From Pseudoalteromonas sp. SMS1 (lineage in GTDB: Bacteria > Pseudomonadota > Gammaproteobacteria > Enterobacterales > Alteromonadaceae), in the NCBI RefSeq assembly GCF_021530565.1, contig NZ_JAKGBI010000014.1, positions 62,001-126,000 of the forward strand: a DNA stretch of 64,000 nt, in the 5' to 3' direction. This document shows, one piece after another, positions 55,781 through 64,000 of this stretch. The notes beneath the pieces were generated by a model. The model made no database searches, was not told the origin of the DNA, and saw nothing but the letters and a program-made list of their open reading frames with translations. Each line of letters begins with the position of its first letter. Within the stretch, counting starts at the first letter, position 1. A program made the translations under genes and the position numbers.

Positions 55781-58534
55781 ATGCCTCAGATCCCAGAAAA
55801 TCCCTTAATTTTGGTGGATGGTTCTTCCTATTTGTTCCGCGCATACCATGCGCCACCGCATTTAACTAATTCACAAGGTGAGGCTACAGGTGCCATTTAT
55901 GGTGTGATTAACATGCTAAAAAGCTTGTTAAAGCAATATGATCCGAGTCACATGGTGGTCGTTTTCGATGCCAAAGGGCCAACTTTCAGAAATGATATGT
56001 ATTCTGAATATAAAGCCAATCGACCCCCAATGCCGGATGATTTACGTACACAAATTGAGCCGATCCATAACATTATTAAGGCAATGGGATTACCCCTAGT
56101 GAGCATCAGTGGTGTTGAAGCTGATGATGTGATTGGTACGTTTTCGCGTATTGCCACAGAGCAAAAACGTCATGTCTTGATCAGCACGGGTGATAAAGAT
56201 ATGGCGCAGTTGGTCAATGAGCATGTCACACTGATTAACACCATGACAAATACCGTACTTGACCCGCAAGGTGTGGTGGATAAGTTTGGTATTGGGCCAG
56301 AACTCATTATTGATTTTCTTGCCCTAATGGGTGATAAGGTGGATAACATTCCTGGCGTACCGGGGGTGGGTGAAAAAACAGCATTGGCCATGCTGCAAGG
56401 TCTAGGTTCCATTGAGTCACTGTATGCAAACTTAGAGGATATCGCGCCGCTTGGGTTTAGAGGCTCAAAAACGATGGCGAAAAAGCTTGAAGAGCACAAA
56501 TCGCAGCTGGATCTTTCTTATGAGTTAGCGACCATCAAGCTAGATTGTGAGGTAGAGCAAGACCTTGATACTTTTAAGATCCAACCAATGAACAAAGATC
56601 GTCTGGTTGAATTGTACGGGCAGTGTGAATTCAAGCGTTGGTTGGCTGAGCTCTTAGATGGTAAGGCAACCAGTACAGACAAAGCGAGTGCAGATGAGCA
56701 CAGTAGTGTGCCCGTCGAGGTTAAAGGGAACTACGAGACCATACTGACAGAAGCACAGCTGAACGTGTGGATTGAGAAGCTCAAATCTGCAGACGTGATT
56801 GCATTTGACACTGAAACAACCAGCTTAGATTACATGCAGGCCGACTTAGTCGGGATGAGCTTTGCCGTCGAAGCGGGGGAAGCTGCATATTTGCCACTGG
56901 CACATGATTATGTCGGTGCACCAGAGCAGCTTGATAAAGCGTTGGTTTTTGCGCATATAAAACCTATTCTTGAAGATGAAGCTGTAAAAAAAGTCGGCCA
57001 AAATCTCAAATATGACAAAAGCGTGCTAGCGCGTGCGGGTATTACGTTAAACGGTATTGCATTTGATACCATGCTCGAGTCCTATGTGTTTAATAGTGTT
57101 GGCACCCGTCATGATATGGACTCGCTTGCACTGAAATACCTTGGTCACAAAGCGATTAGTTTTGAAGACATTGCGGGTAAAGGCAAAAAGCAGCTGACTT
57201 TCAATCAAATTGAATTAGACAAAGCGGCGCCGTATGCCGCTGAAGATGCAGACATTACTTTGCGACTTCATCAGCATTTGTGGCCATTACTTGAGAAAGA
57301 ACCTACTTTGTTAAACGTGTTTAACGACATCGAGCTGCCATTGGTCAATGTCTTATCTGCGATTGAACGTACAGGGGTAAAGATTGATAGTGCGATGCTT
57401 GGTGAGCAAAGCCTTGAAATTGAAAAGCGATTGGCGGAATTAGAACAAGCCGCATTTGAGCTGGCGGGTGAAGAGTTTAATCTGAGTTCAACAAAGCAGT
57501 TGCAAGCGATTCTGTTTGATAAGTTGGGTCTCCCCGTTTTGAAAAAGACGCCAAAAGGCGCGCCTTCAACGGCCGAAGAGGTACTGCAAGAACTTGCACA
57601 TGACTACCCGCTACCTAAACTGATCATTGAACACCGCGGCTTGGCAAAGTTGAAATCAACGTACACAGATAAATTACCAAAATTGGTGAATGAAACAACT
57701 CAGCGAGTGCACACGTCGTATCATCAAGCAGTAACGGCGACGGGGCGTTTGAGCTCGAGCGATCCAAACCTGCAGAATATTCCAATTCGTAATGAATCCG
57801 GGCGTCGTATTCGCCAAGCATTTGTGGCAGACACTGATCATGTGATCTTAGCGGCGGACTATAGTCAAATTGAACTACGTATCATGGCTCACCTTTCTCA
57901 AGATAAAGGTTTATTGAGTGCATTTGCCGAGGGTAAAGATGTACACAGTGCAACTGCATCCGAGGTCTTTTCGGTACCACTAGATGAAGTCACATCTGAC
58001 ATGCGTCGCAAAGCAAAAGCGGTTAACTTTGGATTGATCTATGGGATGAGTGCATTTGGCTTGTCGCGTCAACTTGATATCCCGAGAAATGAAGCTCAGC
58101 ATTATATGGATAAGTACTTTGAACGTTTTCCTGGTGTATTAGAGTATATGGAAAGCACACGCGAAAAAGCTGCTGATCAGGGGTACGTTGAAACCCTATT
58201 CGGACGACGCCTATATCTTCCTGACATTAAAGCGCGCAATGGCGCACGTCGTAAAGCTGCTGAACGTGCTGCGATTAACGCGCCTATGCAGGGGACTGCA
58301 GCGGATATCATCAAAAAGGCCATGATCAAGGTACACCAATGGCTGGTGCAACAGAGCACTGATGATGTGAAGCTGCTCATGCAAGTGCACGATGAACTGG
58401 TCTTTGAAGTGAAGGCCGACAAAGCGTCTGAATTCAGTGAGCACATTTGTAGACTAATGAGCGAAGCCGCTGAACTTGATGTCCCATTGCTTGTTGAAGC
58501 TGATTTTGGTGAAAACTGGGAACAAGCTCACTAA
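55781..58534 (+). CDS. polA: DNA polymerase I
   Basis: A 917-residue three-domain polymerase for Okazaki fragment maturation and repair. The 5' nuclease domain (about 1-310) has [16 protein letters not shown] and [11 protein letters not shown]; the 3'-5' exonuclease domain (about 325-510) keeps the acidic residues in FDTETTSLD, so proofreading is likely intact; the polymerase domain has [16 protein letters not shown] (about 695-710) and [11 protein letters not shown]. Length is close to E. coli PolA. It has its own promoter region after the elbB gap. Confidence 0.97.
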   Translation: MPQIPENPLILVDGSSYLFRAYHAPPHLTNSQGEATGAIYGVINMLKSLLKQYDPSHMVVVFDAKGPTFRNDMYSEYKANRPPMPDDLRTQIEPIHNIIKAMGLPLVSISGVEADDVIGTFSRIATEQKRHVLISTGDKDMAQLVNEHVTLINTMTNTVLDPQGVVDKFGIGPELIIDFLALMGDKVDNIPGVPGVGEKTALAMLQGLGSIESLYANLEDIAPLGFRGSKTMAKKLEEHKSQLDLSYELATIKLDCEVEQDLDTFKIQPMNKDRLVELYGQCEFKRWLAELLDGKATSTDKASADEHSSVPVEVKGNYETILTEAQLNVWIEKLKSADVIAFDTETTSLDYMQADLVGMSFAVEAGEAAYLPLAHDYVGAPEQLDKALVFAHIKPILEDEAVKKVGQNLKYDKSVLARAGITLNGIAFDTMLESYVFNSVGTRHDMDSLALKYLGHKAISFEDIAGKGKKQLTFNQIELDKAAPYAAEDADITLRLHQHLWPLLEKEPTLLNVFNDIELPLVNVLSAIERTGVKIDSAMLGEQSLEIEKRLAELEQAAFELAGEEFNLSSTKQLQAILFDKLGLPVLKKTPKGAPSTAEEVLQELAHDYPLPKLIIEHRGLAKLKSTYTDKLPKLVNETTQRVHTSYHQAVTATGRLSSSDPNLQNIPIRNESGRRIRQAFVADTDHVILAADYSQIELRIMAHLSQDKGLLSAFAEGKDVHSATASEVFSVPLDEVTSDMRRKAKAVNFGLIYGMSAFGLSRQLDIPRNEAQHYMDKYFERFPGVLEYMESTREKAADQGYVETLFGRRLYLPDIKARNGARRKAAERAAINAPMQGTAADIIKKAMIKVHQWLVQQSTDDVKLLMQVHDELVFEVKADKASEFSEHICRLMSEAAELDVPLLVEADFGENWEQAH

Positions 58535-58725
58535 CACGCCTCTTTGGCCAGAAAAGCATGGCGGACCCATGCTTTTCTTCCAAGATTAATAATCCCTTCT
58601 CTGGCCCTATTTACCTCACTCACTGTAAATTTAGAGTAAAAATATTAATTTTTTTGTGTATTAAATATCAAATTGGCGCATTATTTGCTTTGCGCTGTTT
58701 ATTTCTAGATGGCTATTTGATAAAG

Positions 58726-58862
58726 TTCGCGCCGTCCTCATCCTGTAGGACATCCTGTTGATGATGTATCTCTCGTAAGAGGATACTGTGTATTGATAGC
58801 TTCTCCCCAGATTGCTATAACGGCTCGTAAATGGTTTATACGAGCCGATTTTTCTTTCCTTG
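58726..58862 (+). ncRNA. Candidate small RNA in the Spot 42 (spf) position
   Basis: The 435-bp polA-yceI gap has a compact structured element. Hairpin A: TATC-T-CTC / GAG-GATA with a GTAA tetraloop (58767-58785). Hairpin B: ATAGC (58796-58800) / GCTAT (58814-58818) with a C-rich loop TTCTCCCCAGATT. Terminator: CGGCTCGTA / TACGAGCCG (58821-58847) followed by ATTTTTCTTT. A weak promoter (TTGCGC 58690-58695, 18 bp, TATTTG 58714-58719) would start it near 58726, or it may begin at the GTAGGAC near 58745. E. coli spf lies here, between polA and yihA; sequence similarity to Spot 42 is low, so identity is unproven. Confidence 0.5.
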
Positions 58863-58969
58863 TCTATTTGATCAATGAATATCCTTTTTCCCAAGTGGGT
58901 GAGCACATCGGCTGACTTTATCGAACGTTATTTGTTAAGATGACATAAACGTTTTAAAAGGAATACGTC

Positions 58970-59536
58970 ATGCTTAAGCCCTTACTGATAGGCACTCTAT
59001 GTTTTACATCACAGCTTGTTTCAGCTTGGCAACTGGATAATAACCAAAGCGATTTGAGTTTTACTTCCGTGAAGCTAAATAGCATTGCCGAAAATCATCA
59101 TTTCAAGCAGTTGTCTGGTCACATTTCTGCTGCTGGGCAACTCCAGATCGAATTGGATTTAGTGAGTATTGAGTCACTTATTCCTATCAGAAATGAACGC
59201 ATGAAGAAAATGCTGTTCAATGTAGAGAAATTTCCAATGGCGACGATTACGGCCGACTTAAAACCGTGGTTAGGGCAATTGAAAGATGGGATTCAAATTG
59301 TCAAAGCACTGCCCGTCACACTAAACCTACACGGTAAAAGTGTTGTGCTAAATTTAGATGTCGTCGTAAACAAAGCTGGCAAAGTACTACAGGTCACACC
59401 GCAGCGTGCAGTGTTAATCAACAGTAGAGACTTTGGCTTACAAGATGGTATTGAGTCTCTGAGAAAAATTGCTGGACTAGATAGTATCTCGCACAGTGTG
59501 CCTGTCACTTTCAATCTGATTTTCAATGACCAATAG
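58970..59536 (+). CDS. YceI-family periplasmic protein
   Basis: A 188-residue lipocalin-like protein. A signal peptide (to about 19, LVSAWQ) is followed by WQLDNNQSDLSFTSVKLN (about 20-37) and KFPMATITADL, hallmarks of the YceI fold, which binds isoprenoid chains such as octaprenyl phosphate or ubiquinone-like lipids. No heavy metal or stress genes are adjacent. The stop overlaps the DUF1285 gene by 11 bp, so the two are coupled. Confidence 0.85.
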   Translation: MLKPLLIGTLCFTSQLVSAWQLDNNQSDLSFTSVKLNSIAENHHFKQLSGHISAAGQLQIELDLVSIESLIPIRNERMKKMLFNVEKFPMATITADLKPWLGQLKDGIQIVKALPVTLNLHGKSVVLNLDVVVNKAGKVLQVTPQRAVLINSRDFGLQDGIESLRKIAGLDSISHSVPVTFNLIFNDQ

Positions 59537-60065
59537 ATTAGATTTACTGATACAACAGTACCTCACTCACCATGCCCCAACGGAGTGTTGGCAGGCAGGT
59601 GAATGTGGTGTGGGCAACTTTCATATTGACAGCAGCGGGCGCTGGTTTCATCAAGGTGATGAGATCAAGCGGTTGCCACTGGCGCGTCTGTTTGCCAGTG
59701 TATTGAGTTATGATGGTGAGCGGCATTGGCTCAAAACCCCCGCAGAGACCTGTGCTGTCTCAGTAGAAGCAACCCCCATGGTGATAACGGCATGGCATAT
59801 GTGCCCAAATGCGGCGCAATATGGGTTTGAGAAAGTGATTATTTGTGAGGATAACTTAGGTCGATTGTGGCCAGTATGCGCGCAGTTTTCGTTGTATATA
59901 GACGATTACAAAGGGCAACAAGTACCTCACCTGAAACTAAACTACGGATTGTGCGCGCGTATTGCACGCAATGTGTTGTATCAGTGGGTAGAAATAGCAG
60001 AGTACAGAGACAGTGATGACATGATGTTGCTACACTCTGCGGGTGACGAGTTTAAACTTGCCTAG
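59526..60065 (+). CDS. DUF1285-family protein
   Basis: A 179-residue cytoplasmic protein resembling DUF1285: [19 protein letters not shown] (about 28-46, the usual F-I-x-x-x-G-x-W-x-H-x-G pattern), [20 protein letters not shown] and [15 protein letters not shown]. Structures of the family suggest a small-ligand-binding fold, but no function is established. It overlaps yceI (11 bp) and converges with engB, overlapping it by 4 bp. Confidence 0.75.
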   Translation: MTNRLDLLIQQYLTHHAPTECWQAGECGVGNFHIDSSGRWFHQGDEIKRLPLARLFASVLSYDGERHWLKTPAETCAVSVEATPMVITAWHMCPNAAQYGFEKVIICEDNLGRLWPVCAQFSLYIDDYKGQQVPHLKLNYGLCARIARNVLYQWVEIAEYRDSDDMMLLHSAGDEFKLA

Positions 60066-60700
60066 TCTTGCTCTGGCTCAGCTTCTTGTTTAATAAAGGG
60101 GCCTAAAAACCAGTCATCTAACTGCCATGCTAATTCTTTCAAACCCAGTCCTTTCAAAGACGAAAATGCGTGAACTGTGATGTCACCGTCAAGTTCAGAC
60201 AACGCTTTTCGAACTTGTAAAACTTCAGCTTTACGTTTGCCTTGTTTCAATTTATCCGCTTTAGTTAGTAACGCTAACACTGGAATGTCACTGCCTACCG
60301 CCCAATTAATCAGATCCATATCGAGATCTTTCAGTGGATGGCGGATATCCATAAGCACCACAATACCTTTTAAACTTTGTCGTTTTTGTAAGTATTCACC
60401 CAATGATTTTTGCCACTTTTTCTTCATTTCAATCGGCACTTTGGCAAAGCCATAACCAGGTAAGTCGATGAGTCTTTTATCTTCATCAAGTGCGAATGTA
60501 TTGATTAATTGGGTACGACCAGGGGTTTTACTGGTTCGTGCAAGCTTTTGGTCAGTAAGTGCATTTAAAGCACTCGATTTGCCGGCGTTAGAGCGCCCAG
60601 CAAAAGCCACCTCGATACCACTGTCGGCGGGGAGGCGGGAAATATCTGGTGCGCTGGTAATGAAAGTCGCGCGGTTGTATGGCATACGAGATTTTAACAC
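60062..60700 (-). CDS. engB: EngB/YihA ribosome-assembly GTPase
   Basis: A 212-residue GTPase essential for 50S assembly. G1 is [14 protein letters not shown] (about 33-46), G2 includes [10 protein letters not shown] (about 58-67), G3 is [10 protein letters not shown] (about 78-87), G4 TKAD (about 146-149) and G5 SSLKG. ATG 60700 gives [13 protein letters not shown]; the internal ATG at 60685 is an alternative. Neighbouring cytochrome c4 and yihI genes match the order in related bacteria. Confidence 0.95.
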   Translation of the reverse strand: MLKSRMPYNRATFITSAPDISRLPADSGIEVAFAGRSNAGKSSALNALTDQKLARTSKTPGRTQLINTFALDEDKRLIDLPGYGFAKVPIEMKKKWQKSLGEYLQKRQSLKGIVVLMDIRHPLKDLDMDLINWAVGSDIPVLALLTKADKLKQGKRKAEVLQVRKALSELDGDITVHAFSSLKGLGLKELAWQLDDWFLGPFIKQEAEPEQD

Positions 60701-61066
60701 TCTTACTCCTAAGCGGGTTGTATGATTCCGAAATGTGATTCTTTAGTTTTATCGTATTTTATTACATCTGACACGCTTTGCAAAAGCTAAAGAAAGTCTA
60801 CAAATTTTAGCGGCGTCAAAAGAATTTCTGGACTAAGTTTAATCTATGTCAAAGCCATATAAATTATAGATTTAATATGAGTAGAAAATATATCGAAGAA
60901 TTTTTTATCGTGTACTATGTAAAAATTGCAGCGTAAAGCATGAGCATATTGAGCGTCACTTAATAATTTAAGTCAATATGCAAATGATGAGTATCTGCCC
61001 AGTTTTGCAAAATTTAGCGTATTTTGCTTGGGTTGAAAGTGACAGGGTCGAAACAGAGAATTTACC
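60701..61066. promoter_or_regulatory. engB-cytochrome c4 divergent intergenic region
   Basis: This 366-bp AT-rich gap carries the promoters of two divergent genes and no further gene. TTAAT-CTAT-GTCAA (60839-60852) resembles an FNR/ANR box (TTGAT-N4-ATCAA) with two mismatches and could link cytochrome c4 to oxygen level. The similarity is weak and the site is over 200 bp from the ATG. Confidence 0.3.
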
Positions 61067-61699
61067 ATGAAAAAAATAGCATTATCTTTAACTATGCTGC
61101 TAGGTACGTTGTCAATTAACAACGTTGCGGCATTCGATGGCGACGCAGAGGCTGGTAAGGCAAAAGCGGCAACTTGTGCTGCTTGTCATGGACCGAATGG
61201 CAATGCCCCTGTGACTATGTATCCAAAAATTGCTGGGCAGCATGCAGACTATATTTATAAACAACTAAAAGAATTTAAGTTGGGTATGACCTCTGGTGGT
61301 AAAGAAGGGCGGATGGAGCCTGTGATGAGTGGTATGTCTATGCCACTGTCTGATCAAGATATGAAAGACTTGGCAGCCTATTTCGCGAGTCTACCTATGA
61401 GTGCTGGCTCGACCCCAGAAGACGTGGTCACAGCGGGGCAGAAACTATATCGAGCGGGTGATGCTGAGCGTGGCATTCCTTCTTGTATGGCATGTCATGG
61501 ACCTCGTGGCAACGGCACTTCGTTGGCTAAGTTTCCAAAGATCTCATTCCAGCACCCTGAGTACATCAAAGCGCAGTTAAAGAAATTCCGTGATGGCTCC
61601 CGCGAAAATGATGCAAATGGCATGATGAGGGATATCGCCACAAAGTTGACCGACAAAGATATCGACATATTATCTAAATACTTGGGTGGGTTGCACTAA
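61067..61699 (+). CDS. Cytochrome c4 (dihaem)
   Basis: A 210-residue periplasmic dihaem cytochrome. Signal peptide to about residue 22 (NVAAFDG). Two homologous halves each contain a CxxCH: CAACHGPNGNAP (about 36-47) and CMACHGPRGNGTS (about 140-152), with axial methionines in SMPLSDQDMKDLA and GMMRDIA regions. It carries electrons to cytochrome cbb3-type and other oxidases. Divergent from engB, the conserved arrangement. A terminator follows. Confidence 0.95.
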   Translation: MKKIALSLTMLLGTLSINNVAAFDGDAEAGKAKAATCAACHGPNGNAPVTMYPKIAGQHADYIYKQLKEFKLGMTSGGKEGRMEPVMSGMSMPLSDQDMKDLAAYFASLPMSAGSTPEDVVTAGQKLYRAGDAERGIPSCMACHGPRGNGTSLAKFPKISFQHPEYIKAQLKKFRDGSRENDANGMMRDIATKLTDKDIDILSKYLGGLH

Positions 61700-61743
61700 A
61701 GTCGCATTCCCAAACGTACGCTTAGTCCGTACTCTAAGTGTTG

Positions 61744-61773
61744 AAAAAGGCAGCTAAATAGTTGCCTTTTTTT
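61744..61773 (+). terminator. Terminator after cytochrome c4
   Basis: AAAAAGGCA / TGCCTTTTT stem (extended by a G-T and a C-G pair) and a long T-run, 45 bp after the cytochrome c4 stop. Confidence 0.85.
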
Positions 61774-61784
61774 GATCGATAGGG

Positions 61785-61802
61785 TGTGAGATATTTCTCA
61801 CT
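61785..61802 (+). promoter_or_regulatory. GacA/UvrY-type activator site for the CsrB-like RNA
   Basis: TGTGAGATATTTCTCACT matches the 18-bp GacA/UvrY palindrome TGTAAGN6CTTACA in spacing (TGTgAG-N6-CTcACt), and its core GTGAGA-TATT-TCTCAC is a perfect inverted repeat. It is about 187 bp upstream of the predicted RNA start, the usual distance for csrB/rsmZ genes. Further TGTGAG half sites occur at 61808-61813 and 61832-61837. BarA/UvrY genes are not in this window. Confidence 0.75.
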
Positions 61803-61938
61803 GCAAGTGTGAGATTTTTGCTAATTACCATTGTGAGCATTAACGTAAAATGAATTTTATTTGATTTGTAAGTTTATGTATTTATTTGTGTTTTGTTTTT
61901 TTCTCTGTTGCTGAAGTAATAATTTTGTTATTGATTAG

Positions 61939-61966
61939 TTGTAACTGTTTAAAATCAGCGTAGATT
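61939..61966 (+). promoter_or_regulatory. Predicted promoter of the CsrB-like RNA
   Basis: TTGTAA (61939-61944) and TAGATT (61961-61966) are separated by 16 bp, giving a predicted start near 61972. Activator-dependent csr promoters typically have imperfect elements like these. Confidence 0.5.
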
Positions 61967-61971
61967 AATCC

Positions 61972-62276
61972 CTGTCGTCAAGACAACACAAAAACAGGGA
62001 CAATTCGTAGGAAGCGGAGACGACAAGATTTAGGTGTTCATTTGGATACCACATTAAATGGAAGCATAAGAAAGCGTTAGGAAGACCGACAATAAAAAAA
62101 GCAATGGAAGTTTGATAACAAAAACAATATGGAAAGACTCACGGAAGTATAATAAAAAACAAAATGGAAGATAAATAAGAAGAATAATAAAGACTAAAAA
62201 GTCGAAGGGAGAAGTGTCCGAATTGTGACGCTCAGATTAGCAGGCGGTAGAGAGCAATCTCTGCCGTCTTTTTATT
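61972..62276 (+). ncRNA. csrC: CsrB/CsrC-family small RNA that sequesters CsrA
   Basis: About 305 nt with no good reading frame. Eleven GGA triplets occur on this strand (at 61998, 62010, 62016, 62044, 62060, 62080, 62106, 62131, 62143, 62166 and 62208), mostly as ATGGAAG, AGGAAG or CGGA, which is the CsrA-binding core; very few are expected in such A-rich sequence. It ends in a terminator CGGTAGAGA-GCAA-TCTCTGCCG plus TCTTTTT (62245-62271). The 5' end can form CCCTGT/ACAGGG. In E. coli csrC lies between yihA (engB) and yihI, as here. Such RNAs bind many CsrA dimers and relieve CsrA control of carbon storage, motility and biofilm. The symbol rests on synteny; csrB would be equally fair. Confidence 0.85.
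62245..62275 (+). terminator. Terminator of the CsrB-like RNA
   Basis: A 9-bp stem (CGGTAGAGA 62245-62253 with TCTCTGCCG 62258-62266, one G-T pair) with a GCAA tetraloop, followed by TCTTTTTATTT. Confidence 0.92.
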
Positions 62277-62303
62277 TGTACACTTTTTAATTGCTGGTAC
62301 AAT
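62276..62303 (+). promoter_or_regulatory. Probable promoter of the methyltransferase gene
   Basis: TTGTAC (62276-62281) and TACAAT (62298-62303) with a 16-bp spacer, directly after the small-RNA terminator. The predicted start near 62310 helps decide the start codon of the next gene. Confidence 0.6.
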
Positions 62304-62335
62304 ACCCCCTTTTCAGCACATTTGGTTCATCATCT

Positions 62336-62986
62336 TTGCAAAATCCTCAAACACTTCAGTGCGGCCTCTGTGGTGGAGAACAGTTAGAACATTACCATCA
62401 AGACAAATTTCGCGATTACTGGCAGTGCCAGTGTTGCAAGTTGGTAAGTGTGGCTAAATGGCAAAGGCTATCTCCACAAGCAGAAAAAGCAATTTATGAC
62501 AGTCATGAGAATGATCTGAAAGATCAGGGTTACAGGCGCTTTTTGTCTCGCGTTTTTGAGCCTGTTTGCGCACGCTTAAGTGGCGAAAGCACAGGATTAG
62601 ACTTTGGTTGCGGTCCAGGTCCATTGCTTGCAAAAATGTTTTCAGAGATTGGGCATACGATGGCGGTTTATGATCTATATTATGCCAACGACACTTCGGT
62701 GTTTGAGCGAACTTATGATTTCATAACATGTACAGAAGTAATTGAACATTTGGCACAGCCAGGAGAAGTATTGGCGCAATTAATGACGCTATTAAAGCCT
62801 GGTGCACCGTTGGCAATGATGACTAAGCTGGTAATTGATCAAACGCGTTTTGCGTCTTGGCATTATAAAAATGACCAAACCCATATTTCATTTTTTAGTC
62901 GCGAAACGTTCGAATATATAGCAGAGCAATTGAATGCCGATATTGAGTTTATTGGAAATGATGTGATCATTTTAATTAAACGTTGA
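62336..62986 (+). CDS. Zinc-ribbon class I SAM methyltransferase
   Basis: A protein of about 216 residues. An N-terminal zinc ribbon (CGLCGG near residues 9-14 and CQCC near 34-37) precedes the methyltransferase core: DFGCGPGPLLAKMFSE (SAM motif I, about 84-99), VYDLYYAND and CTEVIEHLAQPGEVL (about 133-147), then a post-core HISFFSRETFEYI segment. No ATG precedes the first Cys pair. Two TTG codons are possible, 62291 and 62336; the predicted transcript starts near 62310, so 62336 is preferred, with a very short leader and no clear ribosome site. Target unknown. Followed by yihI after 26 bp. Confidence 0.72.
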   Translation: MQNPQTLQCGLCGGEQLEHYHQDKFRDYWQCQCCKLVSVAKWQRLSPQAEKAIYDSHENDLKDQGYRRFLSRVFEPVCARLSGESTGLDFGCGPGPLLAKMFSEIGHTMAVYDLYYANDTSVFERTYDFITCTEVIEHLAQPGEVLAQLMTLLKPGAPLAMMTKLVIDQTRFASWHYKNDQTHISFFSRETFEYIAEQLNADIEFIGNDVIILIKR

Positions 62987-63012
62987 TTCGGTAAAGTGAG
63001 TGGTAGAGAAAC

Positions 63013-63591
63013 ATGACGAGAAAGAAGAAATCACGCAAACTTGGCGAAAATGGTACACCTCGATTAAGTAAAGATAAATTGAGAGAATTGCGCGCAATAA
63101 AAGAGCAGCGCGTGAAAAAGAAAAAGGGCAACAAAGCTGGTACCCGAAACGCTCAAGAAGCCAAAGTAGAGACTGCGTCTCAATCTGGTAAGCAGGCAGA
63201 TCCTCGCGCTGGTAGCAAGAAGAAAATTGCGCTTGTGCCAGAGCACACTGCACAGCCTAAAGCGCCACAAATGACTCGCCATTTGAAACCTCAGGCAAGT
63301 TTAACAAAAGCCCACGAGCCTGAATTATCGCTAGAAGAAGAGTTACAGCAACTTGAAAATGACGAACGTCTGATGAAGTTACTCGAATTGCATGAACGGG
63401 GTGAGTTACTGACTGGTAAGGACGCGAAATTCTTCAATCGCTCGATTGCACGTCATCAGGAGCTATGTGAATTACTGGGTATCGATGATGAATTTGAAGA
63501 AGAAGACATGGTTGAGGCTGATCCATTAGCTGATTTTGTCAGTAATGATTTAGCTGACGAATGGCTAAGTGATGATGAGGATGACAGATGA
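63013..63591 (+). CDS. yihI: YihI, activator of the Der GTPase
   Basis: A 192-residue protein with a lysine/arginine-rich disordered N-terminus (about 1-100, MTRKKKSRKLGENGTPRLSK) and a conserved helical core LEEELQQLENDERLMKLLE with LLGKDAKFFN-like residues (about 108-150), then an acidic tail. YihI stimulates the GTPase activity of Der (EngA) and so tunes late 50S assembly. This functionally pairs with engB nearby. The stop overlaps the next gene by ATGA. Confidence 0.88.
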   Translation: MTRKKKSRKLGENGTPRLSKDKLRELRAIKEQRVKKKKGNKAGTRNAQEAKVETASQSGKQADPRAGSKKKIALVPEHTAQPKAPQMTRHLKPQASLTKAHEPELSLEEELQQLENDERLMKLLELHERGELLTGKDAKFFNRSIARHQELCELLGIDDEFEEEDMVEADPLADFVSNDLADEWLSDDEDDR

Positions 63592-64000
63592 GTACATTCT
63601 GGGTCATTGCGCTGATCTTGGGCGCACTGATAGTGGCTGGTTTGGCTTTTTATGCTGGCAAGTTGCTATGGCAACTGAAGGTACAAAAGGAAACCATTGC
63701 TAAACTGAAGGCTGAGCAGGCAGAAAAGCTTGAAAAGTCCAGACAAGAGCGAAATGGAAAGTTGGCGGACAGCATCAATTTGATAGCAAAAGCAATGAAA
63801 CAAAAGCAATGTGAATACTCAGAGGGGTGTTTACGTGTGTGGGTATTAATTTCACAATATAGCTTTGATGAAGAATTGGCGCTTGAAACGACATACCCAG
63901 GTGTGTTTGAGATGTATGATGAAGTCAAAGAAATGCCAACGCATGAGGCGCGTAAAAAGTATTCAAAAAAAGAAATCTTTAAAATGGATACGAAAAGGTG
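63588..64000 (+). CDS. DUF2489-family membrane protein (3' end outside the window)
   Basis: A partial reading frame of 137 codons, open at the window end. It starts at the ATG overlapping the yihI stop. An N-terminal TM helix (about 5-25, FWVIALILGALIVAGLAFYA) is followed by a charged helix (QKETIAKLKAEQAEKLEKSR) and SINLIAKAMKQKQCEYSEGC, which resembles DUF2489 proteins that sit between yihI and hemN. Function unknown. hemN would be expected just downstream. Confidence 0.78.
   Translation, partial: MSTFWVIALILGALIVAGLAFYAGKLLWQLKVQKETIAKLKAEQAEKLEKSRQERNGKLADSINLIAKAMKQKQCEYSEGCLRVWVLISQYSFDEELALETTYPGVFEMYDEVKEMPTHEARKKYSKKEIFKMDTKR

Noticed and set aside
58558-58906. 67- and 81-codon frames in the polA-yceI gap
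   Set aside because: They have no ribosome site or family pattern; the region is better explained by a structured RNA and a terminator.
60839-60852. FNR-like site before cytochrome c4 as a firm operator
   Set aside because: It has two mismatches and is more than 200 bp from the gene; kept only as a low-confidence note.
1-64000. CRISPR arrays, tRNA or rRNA genes, insertion sequences, prophage
   Set aside because: On reading I saw no regularly spaced repeats, no cloverleaf or CCA-ended genes, no transposase-like protein and no phage module; a dedicated scan could still find a small remnant.

Overview
The window reads as a stretch of chromosome from a marine gammaproteobacterium of the order Alteromonadales, most probably Pseudoalteromonas. 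The gene orders are gammaproteobacterial (hslVU-ftsN-priA-rpmE, metJ/metBL, mrcA/pilMNOPQ-aroKB-damX-dam-rpe-gph-trpS, ilvGMEDA, polA-engB-cytochrome c4-yihI). The proteins resemble those of Pseudoalteromonas, Vibrio and Shewanella. This assignment is by recognition; no search was run. Almost all genes are intact. I saw no insertion sequence, prophage, CRISPR array, rRNA or tRNA.

Layout. 1-7.4 kb: rraA, a PAP2 phosphatase/glycosyltransferase pair, a chemoreceptor, a DUF971 gene, hslUV and ftsN. 7.4-16.2 kb: priA, rpmE with a structured leader, a short malic enzyme, then metJ divergent from metB-metL with a perfect MetJ box between them. 16.2-31 kb: mrcA divergent from the type IV pilus operon pilMNOPQ, followed by aroK, aroB, damX, dam, two small genes on the other strand, rpe, gph and trpS. 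31.1-35.5 kb: a minus-strand operon encoding DapA, DapD, a PLP decarboxylase and an M14 zinc deacylase, behind a lysine riboswitch with terminator and antiterminator. 35.6-39 kb: a hybrid histidine kinase, a DUF4097-like exported protein and a TraB/GumN protein. 39.2-45.8 kb: the ilvGMEDA operon with its leader peptide and attenuator. 45.8-55.4 kb: an NMT1/THI5-like protein, a methyltransferase, carbonic anhydrase, ubiK, rep, a GAF-GAF-GGDEF-EAL protein, cytochrome c5 and elbB. 55.8-64 kb: polA, a candidate small RNA, yceI, DUF1285, engB, cytochrome c4, a CsrB/CsrC-type small RNA, a methyltransferase, yihI and the start of a DUF2489 gene.

Most of the hidden information is in RNA. The gap between cytochrome c4 and the methyltransferase carries a regulatory RNA with 11 GGA motifs, a GNRA-looped terminator and an upstream palindrome of the GacA/UvrY type. 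It lies where E. coli has csrC (between yihA/engB and yihI). The gap after polA, where E. coli has spf (Spot 42), holds a compact three-hairpin candidate RNA. Lysine, branched-chain amino acid and methionine synthesis are each controlled by a different visible device: a riboswitch, a translating leader peptide and a repressor operator.

The least ordinary protein-coding feature is the riboswitch operon. It joins a Bacteroidetes-like short DapD to an AstE/aspartoacylase-type deacylase and a decarboxylase that does not look like housekeeping LysA. This suggests a second, self-contained lysine branch in which the M14 enzyme may do the work of DapE.
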